NCBI GenBank assembly: GCA_029719485.1 | Contig: CP120722.1 | Span: forward strand, 3,038,001 to 3,102,000 | Direction of reading: 5' to 3' | Origin: Kiritimatiellota bacterium B12222 | Lineage (GTDB): Bacteria; Verrucomicrobiota; Kiritimatiellia; SS1-B-03-39; UBA6053 | Length of the DNA: 64,000 nucleotides | Shown here: one piece after another, positions 1 through 8,557 of the stretch | Layout of the letters: every line of letters begins with the position of its first letter | Numbering within the stretch: position 1 is the stretch's first letter | Position numbers and translations under genes: made by a program | Notes under the pieces: model-generated | The model's input: the letters and a program-made list of their open reading frames with translations, nothing else | Told to the model about the DNA's origin: nothing | The model's database searches: none

Positions 1-48
1 CAGTGAGAGAGCCGCCACTTTCAGGGCTCAGGATGTTCTACTCTTCCC

Positions 49-202
49 TATCCCGGCCCTGCGGACCGGGCTATGGAGAGTCACCCCGTTGGGGCTGAAG
101 ACATGTTGATTGGGAGGGCAGTCGTTTCGAATTCTCCAAATCCCGGCGCTTTGGCGGGCGGTGGAGGGGCATCCCGTCGAGGGTTGCGGACATGTCGACT
201 GG
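49..202. repeat. Imperfect direct repeat, two units of about 65 bp
   Basis: The stretch at about 49-113 and the stretch at about 139-202 align without large gaps. Both share TCCCGGC, a GGAG block, a CCCGT block and GACATGT, with roughly two thirds of positions identical by eye. The period is about 90 bp. No coding function is supported in 1-222. This reads as a diverged non-coding tandem duplication downstream of the AraC gene; its role is unknown. Confidence 0.5.
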
Positions 203-222
203 GGGCTCGGTCAATTGTGAAA

Positions 223-1164
223 CTAGGACTCCCCCGCACTAAAGTCACTGGGAAAAAAGTTTTCGCGTTTGTGGGCGCGTAGGCGGTAAGCGAGCGGAGT
301 CATATCGGTGGCTTCTTTGAAATGGCGACAGAGTAAACTGGGAGTGCTGTACCCGGTTTTTTTAGCAATATCCACCACAGGTAAGCTGGTGGTCTCGAGC
401 AAATGCTTCACTTTCTCCATGCGTACTTGCTTCACGTAATCCATCACGGTGATCCCACGATACTTACGAAAAAGACGACCCAGATGTTCACCACTCAACT
501 GAACCTGCCACGCGATGGCACCCAAGTTTAATTTATGATGAGCGTATTGTTGAATGTGTTGGCAGGCGTGTTCTACAGAAGCCTCTCCCCGATGCGGCTT
601 TAATGGCTTTGAAGATTCTTTTTCCTGATGCGGAGATTCAAACAATGGAGAAATCAGAGCGATACACAGTCCACTGATCCGCCACGGAGACAATTTCTCC
701 CCTTGTTCCAATTCGATTTTGATCTGTTTGATTAGTTCCAAGCTTCCGAATTTGTTTAAGGCCTCCGGGAGGAGACGGATTCCCTTCATCCACGATCTCA
801 CCTCTTGAAGAAAGTCATCCCCTTTCAGCGGGGCGGCCGTCATGTCCTGCGAGGGAGAAGCCTCTTTACGGACCTCTCTCATTTCAACTTTCAGAATGTG
901 TATTTTCACTTCTTTCTCTGGAACCAACCCCGTGTAGGACAAGCCCAATGAAGGTCCCACCAACAGCGCATCCCCTTTCCTAATCTCAAACCGTTCCCCA
1001 TCAGAAGAAACCCCTATCAGGTCGCCCTCCAAAAAATAAACCACCCGATAAAAGGGCTCAGCTCGAACCCACATACTTTCGTTTGCGGGAATACTGGTCA
1101 GATGATCCGTCACTCTGCGTAACGGATCGAGAAGTTGTTTGTACTGATCTAATGTGCGACCCAT
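223..1164 (-). CDS. AraC-family transcriptional regulator
   Basis: A 313-residue protein. The last 100 or so residues form a typical AraC/XylS double helix-turn-helix: the first helix-turn-helix lies around LNLGAIAWQVQLSGEHLGRL and the second around VVDIAKKTGYSTPSLLCRHF, followed by the conserved P-L-A-Y-R segment. Residues 1-130 look like a cupin-type effector-sensing domain, with G-D-A-L-L-V-G-P resembling the AraC_binding barrel. The gene is divergent from the GH16-like lipoprotein gene at 1554 across a 389-bp spacer, so control of that gene by a sugar-responsive activator is a reasonable inference. The start is the ATG at 1162-1164; only a weak purine stretch precedes it. The family call is firm; the ligand is unknown. 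Confidence 0.9.
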   Translation of the reverse strand: MGRTLDQYKQLLDPLRRVTDHLTSIPANESMWVRAEPFYRVVYFLEGDLIGVSSDGERFEIRKGDALLVGPSLGLSYTGLVPEKEVKIHILKVEMREVRKEASPSQDMTAAPLKGDDFLQEVRSWMKGIRLLPEALNKFGSLELIKQIKIELEQGEKLSPWRISGLCIALISPLFESPHQEKESSKPLKPHRGEASVEHACQHIQQYAHHKLNLGAIAWQVQLSGEHLGRLFRKYRGITVMDYVKQVRMEKVKHLLETTSLPVVDIAKKTGYSTPSLLCRHFKEATDMTPLAYRLRAHKRENFFPSDFSAGES

Positions 1165-1553
1165 TCCCGCTTACTACTCTGCGGCGTCACAAAATCAAGA
1201 TTAGAGCATATCCATCCATTAAAGAGGATCATGGCGAACCCATAAATTTAAGAGTAGACAGGTAACACAACCAGACCTCAGGCAAATAAAATTCGCTTCC
1301 ACGAGAAAACACTTCTGAACCAAAATTGAAGACCTCTTAAGAAATGCATCGAACCAGAGATGGAAGAAGCAACGCATGTCACAATCGGAAATACACATCT
1401 CCTCCGAAAAATATCCCATATCCCTTCATTCAGTTGAAATGAAATGAATTCCTTATTCATCTGGCGGTATTTCATATGTGAATAAAATTGTCCAAGGCTT
1501 GAAATCTCCACAAGTTTTTTAACGAACTTTCTCTAATTTACATGGATATTTAA
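1165..1553. promoter_or_regulatory. Divergent intergenic region with quasi-palindromic operator candidate
   Basis: There is no convincing gene here. The stretch separates the AraC regulator (minus) from the GH16-like lipoprotein (plus). At 1471-1482 lies TTCATATGTGAA, a TTCA-N4-TGAA quasi-palindrome matching the two palindromes ahead of the IclR gene (4089-4123). Around 1429-1470 are further TTCA/TGAA half-sites. The A+T-rich 1500-1550 segment probably holds the lipoprotein promoter, but no clear -35/-10 pair could be fixed. Confidence 0.4.
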
Positions 1554-4052
1554 ATGAAAAATATATACACCCGCAGCTTTTGGTTATGCACGATTTTGGG
1601 ACTCTTTGCGCTGACGGGATGTAATCCTCTCCCCCCGATTCCTACTGAACCTAAAGAGACCACGCCCATTATTGAAGTGCCCACCCCTACCCCAGTGCCA
1701 AGGCCTCAATCGACTCCCGTACCCGAAGAAAAAACTTGGAACTTGGATACAGACGGCAATGGCTTGTACGATCCCCGTGAACGAAAAGAATTGTTAGACT
1801 TATTTTTAACGGAGTGTCCTGAGCTACAACCCATTCTCAACCGTGCGGCTTTACCGGTGGCAAAGGCCGCCAATGAAGACTACCTTGATTTTGCCGATTA
1901 CAGCAGTGGGAAAGCGCTCGAGGAACGGAAAGATGAGTTGTTACCTCAACAAAATTTCGATCTCAATGCCGATGGGCAAGTAACCATTGCAGAACAGGCA
2001 CACAACCGCCCTCCTCTGTCCATGCTGGTGCCTACACGTATTGTAGACAGCTCAGTCAAGATTCCTTGGGGGATCGATATTTTTCCGGAGTGGATCACCA
2101 CTGCGTATATGCAGGAGGATCTCAACCTGGGGGAAGTGGATCAGTATATGCCCCGGGGCGTGGTCAAACGGAACGCCATTCAACCCTCTCCTTCCATGCG
2201 TCCTCGTTTATCTGCAATAGGAGCGGGACTGGAATTCCCTGCAAATTCAGGGGCCTACCTTTCGATGAAAGGTCATCGTGATTCTCGTTGGAATTATCGC
2301 TGGTGTTTGCTGACCTTTCGTATTGATGCGTCAAGTGGATCGTCGGACAGCACCGTATTGGTGGACCTCAATCGTGGAAAAGGATCCAACATGTCGACGC
2401 CCAAAATTTGGTATGTCCGAAATGAAGGGCTTAAGGTGCAATATGTGGGTGAAAATATCGGAGGACTCGATTACAGGCTGATCACCGCAGACAATGTGGT
2501 GGCGGATGGCAAAACATGGAACGTCGTGGTCTGTGGCATTCGATATGGTCAACTTTACGCCTCTGTGAATGGCGTGCCTATGCATACGGACAGTCCACAA
2601 CCCCCTCGCTTTGCAAGCAAATGGCAAAAGGATACGGACTCCTATATCGGGGATGAATTTAACCAAGGGAATATGGCTTGGGCAATGGACGCCTTGGTAT
2701 TCGGTTTAACAGAACCTTCGGAAGCCATGGTCAAAAAGTTAACCGGTTGGGCGGCTCATCGATTAAATTTCGCAGAAAATTTGCCCGAAAGCGATCCATA
2801 CCGTAGCGCACGTCCCGTACTGGATATGGAAGATTTTCCGTCGCGGTATGTGCACAATGACCCCAAATGGAATGCATGGGGTCGGGCCACCAAAGACAAA
2901 TCGATCACCCGCGTCAATCAAGGAGGACCACGTGTAAAACTCCAAGGATTTGAGCGGGTGTTCCACGATGACTTCCGCGCAAATCGGGTGAAACCCTCTA
3001 CCAGTGGCGAAGGTGATTTATGGGTAGGGCCAGGATTTAATATTGCGGTTGGCGCAAAAGCCCAATTGGTCACTCCCGGGGATAAACCTGATGTATATCC
3101 ACATAGTGAGAGCAAGATGTTTCAAGGGCTCTCCCTCGCACGACAAGGCAAACGCTGGCGGGGTAGCGCATTTTATTCCATCAACGATCAAGGACAAGGC
3201 TACACCTGGGCGGGTCCCAAAATCTTCAGAATCCGTTTCATGTTTCCGAAAATTGATCCTGCAGAAGTTCCCCCGGGATTGTTTCCAGCTTTTTGGTCCT
3301 ACGCCCCTGAAAACTTATGGTGGCGAACATCGAATCGAACCGAAATTGACTACTTTGAATTTGACGGCAAAAATGGATATTGGCTGAACGGATTATCCAG
3401 TCATTACCACTACCCTTACCTTAAAGGTGAGGACAATATTTTTGCAAAAAACACTCAGAGTTATCAACGCTTCAAGGTATATGGCGGTGAGTTAAAACCT
3501 GAAAAAAGTAAAATGCCCGAAACCATCTTCGCCTGGGACGGAAAATTCCGGACCTGGGAATTTGTGATCGATGAAGACATGACCTATGTAAATGTGACGG
3601 TTGCCGACGGCATGGGAGGTGAACGCTGGGTAGAAGTGGTTCGTTGCCCCACCACAGATCTCTACTTACAAGAGCTCAACCTTCAGTTGGACTATGCACT
3701 CAAATCTTATGACAACATGCCTGAAGATCAGGATCGCTTAGACTTCATTGTGAGTTTTATAGAAGTTTTTCAGAAGACCGAAGACATCATGACACTACCA
3801 GATGTGTACACGGCCCGACCACAAATTACGGGTGTCAACAGACCGGGAAGCGTGATCACCTGTGATCCTAAACTCACTGACGGCATCACAGATGTTCGTT
3901 ACTTCTGGTACGCGGACGACTACCCTCTTAGCTACGGCCCCAGCAACAGCTATACCCTGACCTATGCCGACGCGGGAAAACGAATTCGCTGTATGGTCAA
4001 AGCAGTTGGCGCCCGAGACAGACCCAATGCATGGAGTAATGTGCTGTACTAA
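1554..4052 (+). CDS. Secreted GH16-like glycanase lipoprotein (paralogue 1)
   Basis: 832 residues. The N-terminus is a lipoprotein signal with lipobox L-T-G-C (Cys23), then a Pro/Thr-rich linker. Residues about 62-150 carry two Asp-rich EF-hand/dockerin-like loops (DTDGNGLYD and DLNADGQVT), possibly calcium-binding. Residues about 220-400 resemble a LamG/concanavalin-like beta-sandwich. Residues about 460-740 hold the catalytic-type domain with T-E-I-D-Y-F-E-F. That gives Glu597, Asp599 and Glu602 in the E-x-D-x-x-E arrangement of clan GH-B/GH16 nucleophile and acid/base. The last 75 residues resemble an Ig-like module (YTLTYADAGKRIRC). Anchoring should be in the outer membrane. The paralogue at 9178 is collinear along the whole length. 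Substrate is unproven; neighbouring uronate genes suggest an acidic, perhaps algal, polysaccharide. Confidence 0.75.
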   Translation: MKNIYTRSFWLCTILGLFALTGCNPLPPIPTEPKETTPIIEVPTPTPVPRPQSTPVPEEKTWNLDTDGNGLYDPRERKELLDLFLTECPELQPILNRAALPVAKAANEDYLDFADYSSGKALEERKDELLPQQNFDLNADGQVTIAEQAHNRPPLSMLVPTRIVDSSVKIPWGIDIFPEWITTAYMQEDLNLGEVDQYMPRGVVKRNAIQPSPSMRPRLSAIGAGLEFPANSGAYLSMKGHRDSRWNYRWCLLTFRIDASSGSSDSTVLVDLNRGKGSNMSTPKIWYVRNEGLKVQYVGENIGGLDYRLITADNVVADGKTWNVVVCGIRYGQLYASVNGVPMHTDSPQPPRFASKWQKDTDSYIGDEFNQGNMAWAMDALVFGLTEPSEAMVKKLTGWAAHRLNFAENLPESDPYRSARPVLDMEDFPSRYVHNDPKWNAWGRATKDKSITRVNQGGPRVKLQGFERVFHDDFRANRVKPSTSGEGDLWVGPGFNIAVGAKAQLVTPGDKPDVYPHSESKMFQGLSLARQGKRWRGSAFYSINDQGQGYTWAGPKIFRIRFMFPKIDPAEVPPGLFPAFWSYAPENLWWRTSNRTEIDYFEFDGKNGYWLNGLSSHYHYPYLKGEDNIFAKNTQSYQRFKVYGGELKPEKSKMPETIFAWDGKFRTWEFVIDEDMTYVNVTVADGMGGERWVEVVRCPTTDLYLQELNLQLDYALKSYDNMPEDQDRLDFIVSFIEVFQKTEDIMTLPDVYTARPQITGVNRPGSVITCDPKLTDGITDVRYFWYADDYPLSYGPSNSYTLTYADAGKRIRCMVKAVGARDRPNAWSNVLY

Positions 4053-4088
4053 TTGATCACCATTTATGCTTGAAATAAAGCTACAATA

Positions 4089-4123
4089 ATTCATGTTTGA
4101 ATAAGCAAAATTCAAATATGAAT
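4089..4123. promoter_or_regulatory. Twin 14-bp palindromes, candidate IclR operators
   Basis: ATTCATGTTTGAAT (4089-4102) and ATTCAAATATGAAT (4110-4123) are both ATTCA-N4-TGAAT with perfect 5-bp arms. They are spaced 21 bp centre to centre, two helical turns, so a dimer of dimers would bind one face. They overlap the start region of the IclR gene, which suggests autoregulation. The binding protein is inferred, not shown. Confidence 0.55.
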
Positions 4124-4888
4124 AACAAACCCAAATCAAGTCAAGATCATCAGGTCCCTTCGGTCGAAAAAGCGATACAAATTATCCATTGCTTAGGAGA
4201 GGCAAATGGGGAGGCTGTGAGTTCGCCTGAACTCGCAGAACAAACCAAATCCAGCACCTCTACCTGTTATCGCATTCTCAAAACCTTGACGGCAGCCGGC
4301 TGGGTCCGCGGAGATGGGGAAAAGGGATATCGACTAGGTGCTGGTTTGTTAGGCGTGTTACGTTCGGTCAATTTTTTACAAGAAATTGCGACAAGCTCTG
4401 AACCGGTTTTAACGGAACTGGCGTTGGAAACAGGCATGACCGCCAAGCTGAGTATTCGTCAGGATCGCAATCAAGTCACGCTTGCGGCGGGTCAGCCACG
4501 AGTTCCTTTAGCTGTACTGGCCCCTGTGGGCGTCCCCTACCCTGTGGTTCAAGCCTCCAGTGGTGCAATTTTGCTGGCGCGACTCAACGATACAGAAATA
4601 GAAAAAATCATCTCGCAGGCCAGCGATAGCGATTGGGGTTGCGATAGTCCTGAAATACTCAGGCAGCGGATCGATCAATTTCGAAATACAGGACAAGTAG
4701 AAAATATTGGCTTTAATGCCATGGGCTTGGACTCCCTTGCCTGTGGCATTTCACATCCCCACGAACAATTAGCCCTCACCATGATTGGACTGAGAGGAGA
4801 ATTCACCGCAAACAAACTTCCCAGCTTTCAACAGAACCTGCTGGCCACCCAGAACAAGCTCGAAACCCTTTTCGTTTCACAACCCTAG
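4118..4888 (+). CDS. IclR-family transcriptional regulator
   Basis: 256 residues from the ATG at 4118. The same frame is open from a TTG at 4097, and neither start has a good Shine-Dalgarno. The winged helix-turn-helix lies near the N-terminus (PSVEKAIQII, then SSPELAEQTKSSTSTCYRIL and WVRGDGEKGYRLG). The IclR effector-binding domain follows (LALETGMTAKLSI, ASSGAILLARL, GFNAMGLDSLACGI). It is the first gene of an apparent operon with an SDR oxidoreductase 8 bp downstream and uxaC after that. By analogy with KdgR-type IclR regulators it probably senses a uronate-derived metabolite and controls this operon. The paired palindromes at 4089-4123 are the obvious candidate target. The family is certain; ligand and targets are inferred. 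Confidence 0.88.
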   Translation: MNNKPKSSQDHQVPSVEKAIQIIHCLGEANGEAVSSPELAEQTKSSTSTCYRILKTLTAAGWVRGDGEKGYRLGAGLLGVLRSVNFLQEIATSSEPVLTELALETGMTAKLSIRQDRNQVTLAAGQPRVPLAVLAPVGVPYPVVQASSGAILLARLNDTEIEKIISQASDSDWGCDSPEILRQRIDQFRNTGQVENIGFNAMGLDSLACGISHPHEQLALTMIGLRGEFTANKLPSFQQNLLATQNKLETLFVSQP

Positions 4889-4896
4889 GAAGAAGA

Positions 4897-5742
4897 ATGA
4901 AATCACCGGAATTAGAAAATAAAGTTGCCGTCGTCACAGGTGCAGGAGGCGTGTTGTGCTCGGCGTTGTCAAAGGATCTTGCCCGTCAGGGTATGAAAGT
5001 GGCTTTGTTAGGTCGTACCCTTTCTCGACTGGAAGAGCTTCAGCAGGAAATTGAAGCTGAAGGAGGTATCGCACTCGCCTTGAGTGTAGATGTAACGGAT
5101 TCAGTTGCGGTGCAAGAGGCCGCTGACAAAATTCTCACTCAATGGGGGCCCTGTAAGATCTTACTTAATGGCGCGGGTGGAAAATTACCCGGCACCGTCA
5201 CCTCTCATCCGAAGTTTCAACCCGAAGAATTGCTTTCAGGAAGTGACACCATCGGATTTCTGAATGCGGATTTAAATATCTTTCGGAAAGAAGTCGATCT
5301 CAATTTAGTGGGCACAGCGATACCGAGTCAAATCTTTGGACGTCAACTCGCTCAAAATGGAGGGGGCGTGATTTTGAATTTCGCCTCCATGACCAGTTAC
5401 CGTCCTCTTTCGAAGATTGCCCCCTATTCAGCTTCCAAGGCGGCCATCATCAATTTTACTCAATGGCTCTCGGTGTATTTAGCTCCGGCCGGTATTCGCG
5501 TGAATGCGATTGCTCCCGGATTTTTTGTAAATGAGCGTAGTCGCAAACTCCTTTATAAAGAAGACGGCAGCTTGAGCCCACGTGGGGCGGAAGTATTGCA
5601 ACATACTCCGGCGGGTCGTTTCGGTGAAGCAGAAGAATTAATCGGCACCATGAATTGGCTGATCCATGAACGAAGTGCCGGTTTTGTCACGGGCATTACG
5701 GTGCCGGTCGATGGTGGTTTCTTGGCCTGTGCAGGCGTTTAA
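4897..5742 (+). CDS. SDR oxidoreductase, probable D-mannonate/fructuronate oxidoreductase
   Basis: 281 residues, a classical short-chain dehydrogenase. The nucleotide-binding glycine motif is TGAGGVLCSA near residue 15, N-G-A-G-G lies near residue 92, and the active site has Tyr177 and Lys181 (Y-S-A-S-K) with an upstream Ser. The VLC variant after the glycines and the long insert around residues 110-135 resemble the SDR-type fructuronate reductases of Bacillus and Thermotoga, but this is from memory. Placement directly before glucuronate isomerase supports fructuronate-to-mannonate reduction. A strong ribosome site (AGGAAG) precedes the ATG. No mannonate dehydratase or KDG kinase is present in the window, so the pathway must be completed elsewhere. 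Confidence 0.75.
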   Translation: MKSPELENKVAVVTGAGGVLCSALSKDLARQGMKVALLGRTLSRLEELQQEIEAEGGIALALSVDVTDSVAVQEAADKILTQWGPCKILLNGAGGKLPGTVTSHPKFQPEELLSGSDTIGFLNADLNIFRKEVDLNLVGTAIPSQIFGRQLAQNGGGVILNFASMTSYRPLSKIAPYSASKAAIINFTQWLSVYLAPAGIRVNAIAPGFFVNERSRKLLYKEDGSLSPRGAEVLQHTPAGRFGEAEELIGTMNWLIHERSAGFVTGITVPVDGGFLACAGV

Positions 5743-5831
5743 GAACTCAGCTCCTACGGATTCCGATCAGAGAGGAAGGTAGGAATCCAGCGCCTCATCA
5801 CCAGCCCTCAACACATCTCACTGGAACACAA

Positions 5832-7238
5832 ATGAATTTCCCCCTTGAATCAGATTTTTTATTACACAATGCCTCCGGGAAAAAGCTCTTTGAACAAGTC
5901 GCTTCGGCCTGTCCTATTCTTGATTTCCATACCCATTTAGATCCCGTCAGTATTTTAAACGACACCGTATTTACCGAGATCACAGATCTATGGATCTCAT
6001 CAGACCCCTATAAGTGGCGGGCAATGCGGATGCATGGGATTCCTGAGGAAATTATTACGGGATCCCGGGGAGGACCTGAGCGCTTTGCAGCTTGGGCGAA
6101 AACCCTGCCGCAACTGGCAGGCAGCCCGCTGTACCATTGGTCACGTTTGGAGTTAAAACGATTTTTTGATATCGATATACTTTTAACATCTGACTCAGCC
6201 TCTCAAATCAGATCCCTTTGCAATGAACAACTCGCCAGCCAAAGCTTCACGGCGCGTTCTTTGCTGAAGCGCTGTGGCGTAAGCACCGTGGTCTCTTCGG
6301 ATCCGTGGTGTGGCGAAGGAAATTTGCAGCCCCATCGACAAGCGAGCGAGCAATCCATCAGCCCCCAGTTGCTACCCTCCTTACGCGCGGATGCTCTCTT
6401 GGGGATTGAGGCTGCAGGTTTTGCAGATTGGCGATCGACCCTAGAAGCTGCAGTAGGGTTTTCAATTGATTCTTTAGAGACACTACAACAGGCCTTACGA
6501 ATACGCTTGGATGCGTTTGAAGCCTGCGGGTGTCGACTTGCAGATATTGGGCTCGATCAGATTCCACGCGCAACGGGGTCAGCCTTAGCCGCCGAAAGCA
6601 GCTTAAAACAAGCACTCACCTCCCAGGCCATCACTGTTGAAGAAAGTGAAAAATGGAAAGGATATTGGATGCGATGGTTAGGTGGAGAATTTGCACGGAG
6701 GCAATGGACCTTGCAGCTACACTTGGGTGCTCAGCGTCAAACCAGTACGCGTTTAGCGACAAAGGTCGGGGCCTCGGGAGGCTATGCCTGTATGGGCAGC
6801 TCTTTAAACATGAGCGCACTGTGTACCTTATTAGACGGGATGGAAACTACGGAAGGACTTCCCCGATTAATTTTGTACCCCTTAAACCCTATCGACATGG
6901 AGGCCCTCTCAAGTGTGTGTGGTTCTTTTGTGGAAGATGGGGTCACTCAAAAAGTACAATTGGGGGCCGCATGGTGGTACAATGATCATCGGGACGGGAT
7001 GGAAAGACAACTCCGGGCAGTTGCAAACTATGCCGTTTTAGGAAATTTCATTGGTATGGTGACGGATTCACGAAGTTTCCTCTCAGGGGTACGACATGAA
7101 TATTTTCGTAGAGTGCTTTGCAACTTAATCGGTCAGTGGGTGGAACAAGGAGAGCTGCCCAGAGATGAGGACTATCTGCAAGGGTTGGTACGTCAGATAT
7201 GTTACGAAAATGCGCAGCGTCAGTTCTCAGCTCACTGA
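5832..7238 (+). CDS. uxaC: Glucuronate isomerase
   Basis: 468 residues, the expected family length. UxaC interconverts D-glucuronate with D-fructuronate (and galacturonate with tagaturonate) in the cytoplasm. Diagnostic features are the N-terminal metal-site motif DFHTHLDP, the WWYNDHRDGMERQL block, and the C-terminal MVTDSRSFLSGVRHEYFRR block. The gene is third in the iclR-SDR-uxaC run, 89 bp after the SDR gene. Its 3' end overlaps the convergent GH28 gene by 7 bp, so no terminator can lie between them. Together with the SDR it forms the first two steps of the Ashwell pathway and fixes a hexuronate as the released monosaccharide. No clear ribosome site was seen before the ATG. Confidence 0.96.
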   Translation: MNFPLESDFLLHNASGKKLFEQVASACPILDFHTHLDPVSILNDTVFTEITDLWISSDPYKWRAMRMHGIPEEIITGSRGGPERFAAWAKTLPQLAGSPLYHWSRLELKRFFDIDILLTSDSASQIRSLCNEQLASQSFTARSLLKRCGVSTVVSSDPWCGEGNLQPHRQASEQSISPQLLPSLRADALLGIEAAGFADWRSTLEAAVGFSIDSLETLQQALRIRLDAFEACGCRLADIGLDQIPRATGSALAAESSLKQALTSQAITVEESEKWKGYWMRWLGGEFARRQWTLQLHLGAQRQTSTRLATKVGASGGYACMGSSLNMSALCTLLDGMETTEGLPRLILYPLNPIDMEALSSVCGSFVEDGVTQKVQLGAAWWYNDHRDGMERQLRAVANYAVLGNFIGMVTDSRSFLSGVRHEYFRRVLCNLIGQWVEQGELPRDEDYLQGLVRQICYENAQRQFSAH

Positions 7239-8557
7239 GAACTGAAGTTCTCGACGTCATCTTTGAAAATGAGCGGACGAGCGTCTGTCTGTTTGAGTTC
7301 CGTGAAAAAAGATCCTATATCCAATCGCTTCACGTGACGAAGATATAAAATGGATGCGGGAACAGTTCCAAACATAAAGACTTCAGGGTAATCCGCAGGA
7401 TGTTCCGGTACAGGTTGAAGCGCGTCGGGGTTCTCGGTATATCCACCTTTGCTTTCAATTTGAATTTGATTCATCTGCACGTTTTCGATGACATGCCCTG
7501 GGATACCGGAGATCACGGAAGGATGCGTGGCACCCGTGGCCACAATGTTGGACAAGCTCACTCCCTTGATAGATCCTGCTGAGCTGCGCTTTCCACGTAA
7601 CATTGCACCCAAACGAATAAACAGCGGGGTACGGGCATTGATCATGGTGATATTACTACACACCACATTTCGGACATGCCCCCCATCAACACTTTCGATG
7701 GCAATACCTGTAATACAACGCTTCATCAATGAAAAGTCATCTGGGCTGTAGATGCTACAATTGCTGACGCAGATATTTTCAACATCATCTTCAGTTTCTG
7801 TTCCAATTTTGAATCCATTACATCCCGTAGTGAAACGACAATTGGTGACGGTGACATTGCGAATGGCTTTATGAAGAGGGAAAATATTTTTATTTTTAAG
7901 CACGATAGCATCATCGCCAGTGGTGATACTGCAATCTGAAATAAACACATCAGAGGACCCATCGATGTCGATCCCATCCGTATTCGGGCCTTCAATTGGA
8001 TTCGTGATGTTGAGACCACGAATTTTAATATTTTCAGATCCGATCAAATGACAGGTCCACGAAACCGCGTTGGTGAGATGGAGATCTTGGATCTTCAAGT
8101 TTTTACAACGCAGAAAAGCCAAGAGGCGATGAGGCTTATGAAGATTTGTGAGATGCTGATACCAAAACTGGATGGCGCCTACTTCTTCGTAGTCTTTGCG
8201 ACCCGTACGAGGTTTATCTAGCTTTTCCCAGTATTTGAACCCTTGAGCATCAATAGTGCCATTCCCCGTAAGGGAGATATTTTCAGCGTCACATGCAAAA
8301 ATGAGCGCGGTCATCTCATGCTCTTCAGGTTTGATGGCACGATATTTCGGAGAATTAAAAATACCTTGTAGGATCGCCGCAGAATGAAGGTGTAACTCTA
8401 CGTTACTTTTGAGTTCCAAGCTGGAAATGTGATGAAGACCTGGAGGGATCACCACCTGCCCTCCTCCATGGAGGTGACAAAGATCAATGGCTTCTTGGAT
8501 GCTGTCTGTCGCATCGTCCGGCGAGGGTAAGGTAGGATAAAAAATGGCTGCAGTCAT
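7232..8557 (-). CDS. GH28 polygalacturonase-family glycosidase
   Basis: 441 residues of right-handed beta-helix sequence with strongly repetitive N-I/V-x-V-x-N-C turns. The GH28 acidic triad is visible: Asp194 in N-T-D-G and Asp215/Asp216 in T-G-D-D-A-I. The usual G-H-G motif reads C-N-G (Asn247), so the conserved His is absent, and the R-I-K motif is replaced by F-I-R in PLFIRLG. No signal peptide is evident, which suggests a cytoplasmic or non-classically exported exo-enzyme acting on imported oligosaccharides. It is convergent with uxaC and probably feeds it galacturonate or another uronate. The His loss also occurs, as I recall, in exo-acting or rhamnogalacturonan-related GH28 branches, so activity is likely but specificity is uncertain. 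Confidence 0.85.
   Translation of the reverse strand: MTAAIFYPTLPSPDDATDSIQEAIDLCHLHGGGQVVIPPGLHHISSLELKSNVELHLHSAAILQGIFNSPKYRAIKPEEHEMTALIFACDAENISLTGNGTIDAQGFKYWEKLDKPRTGRKDYEEVGAIQFWYQHLTNLHKPHRLLAFLRCKNLKIQDLHLTNAVSWTCHLIGSENIKIRGLNITNPIEGPNTDGIDIDGSSDVFISDCSITTGDDAIVLKNKNIFPLHKAIRNVTVTNCRFTTGCNGFKIGTETEDDVENICVSNCSIYSPDDFSLMKRCITGIAIESVDGGHVRNVVCSNITMINARTPLFIRLGAMLRGKRSSAGSIKGVSLSNIVATGATHPSVISGIPGHVIENVQMNQIQIESKGGYTENPDALQPVPEHPADYPEVFMFGTVPASILYLRHVKRLDIGSFFTELKQTDARPLIFKDDVENFSSQ

Noticed and set aside
73..282. A short plus-strand open frame at the window start
   Set aside because: It is Gly/Arg-rich, runs through the 49-202 repeat and into the 3' end of the AraC gene, and has no family signal.
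2331..2666. Antisense open frames inside the first GH16-like gene (also near 10000)
   Set aside because: They mirror the coding strand of a clear gene, show no homology-like motif, and recur in the paralogue for the same reason.
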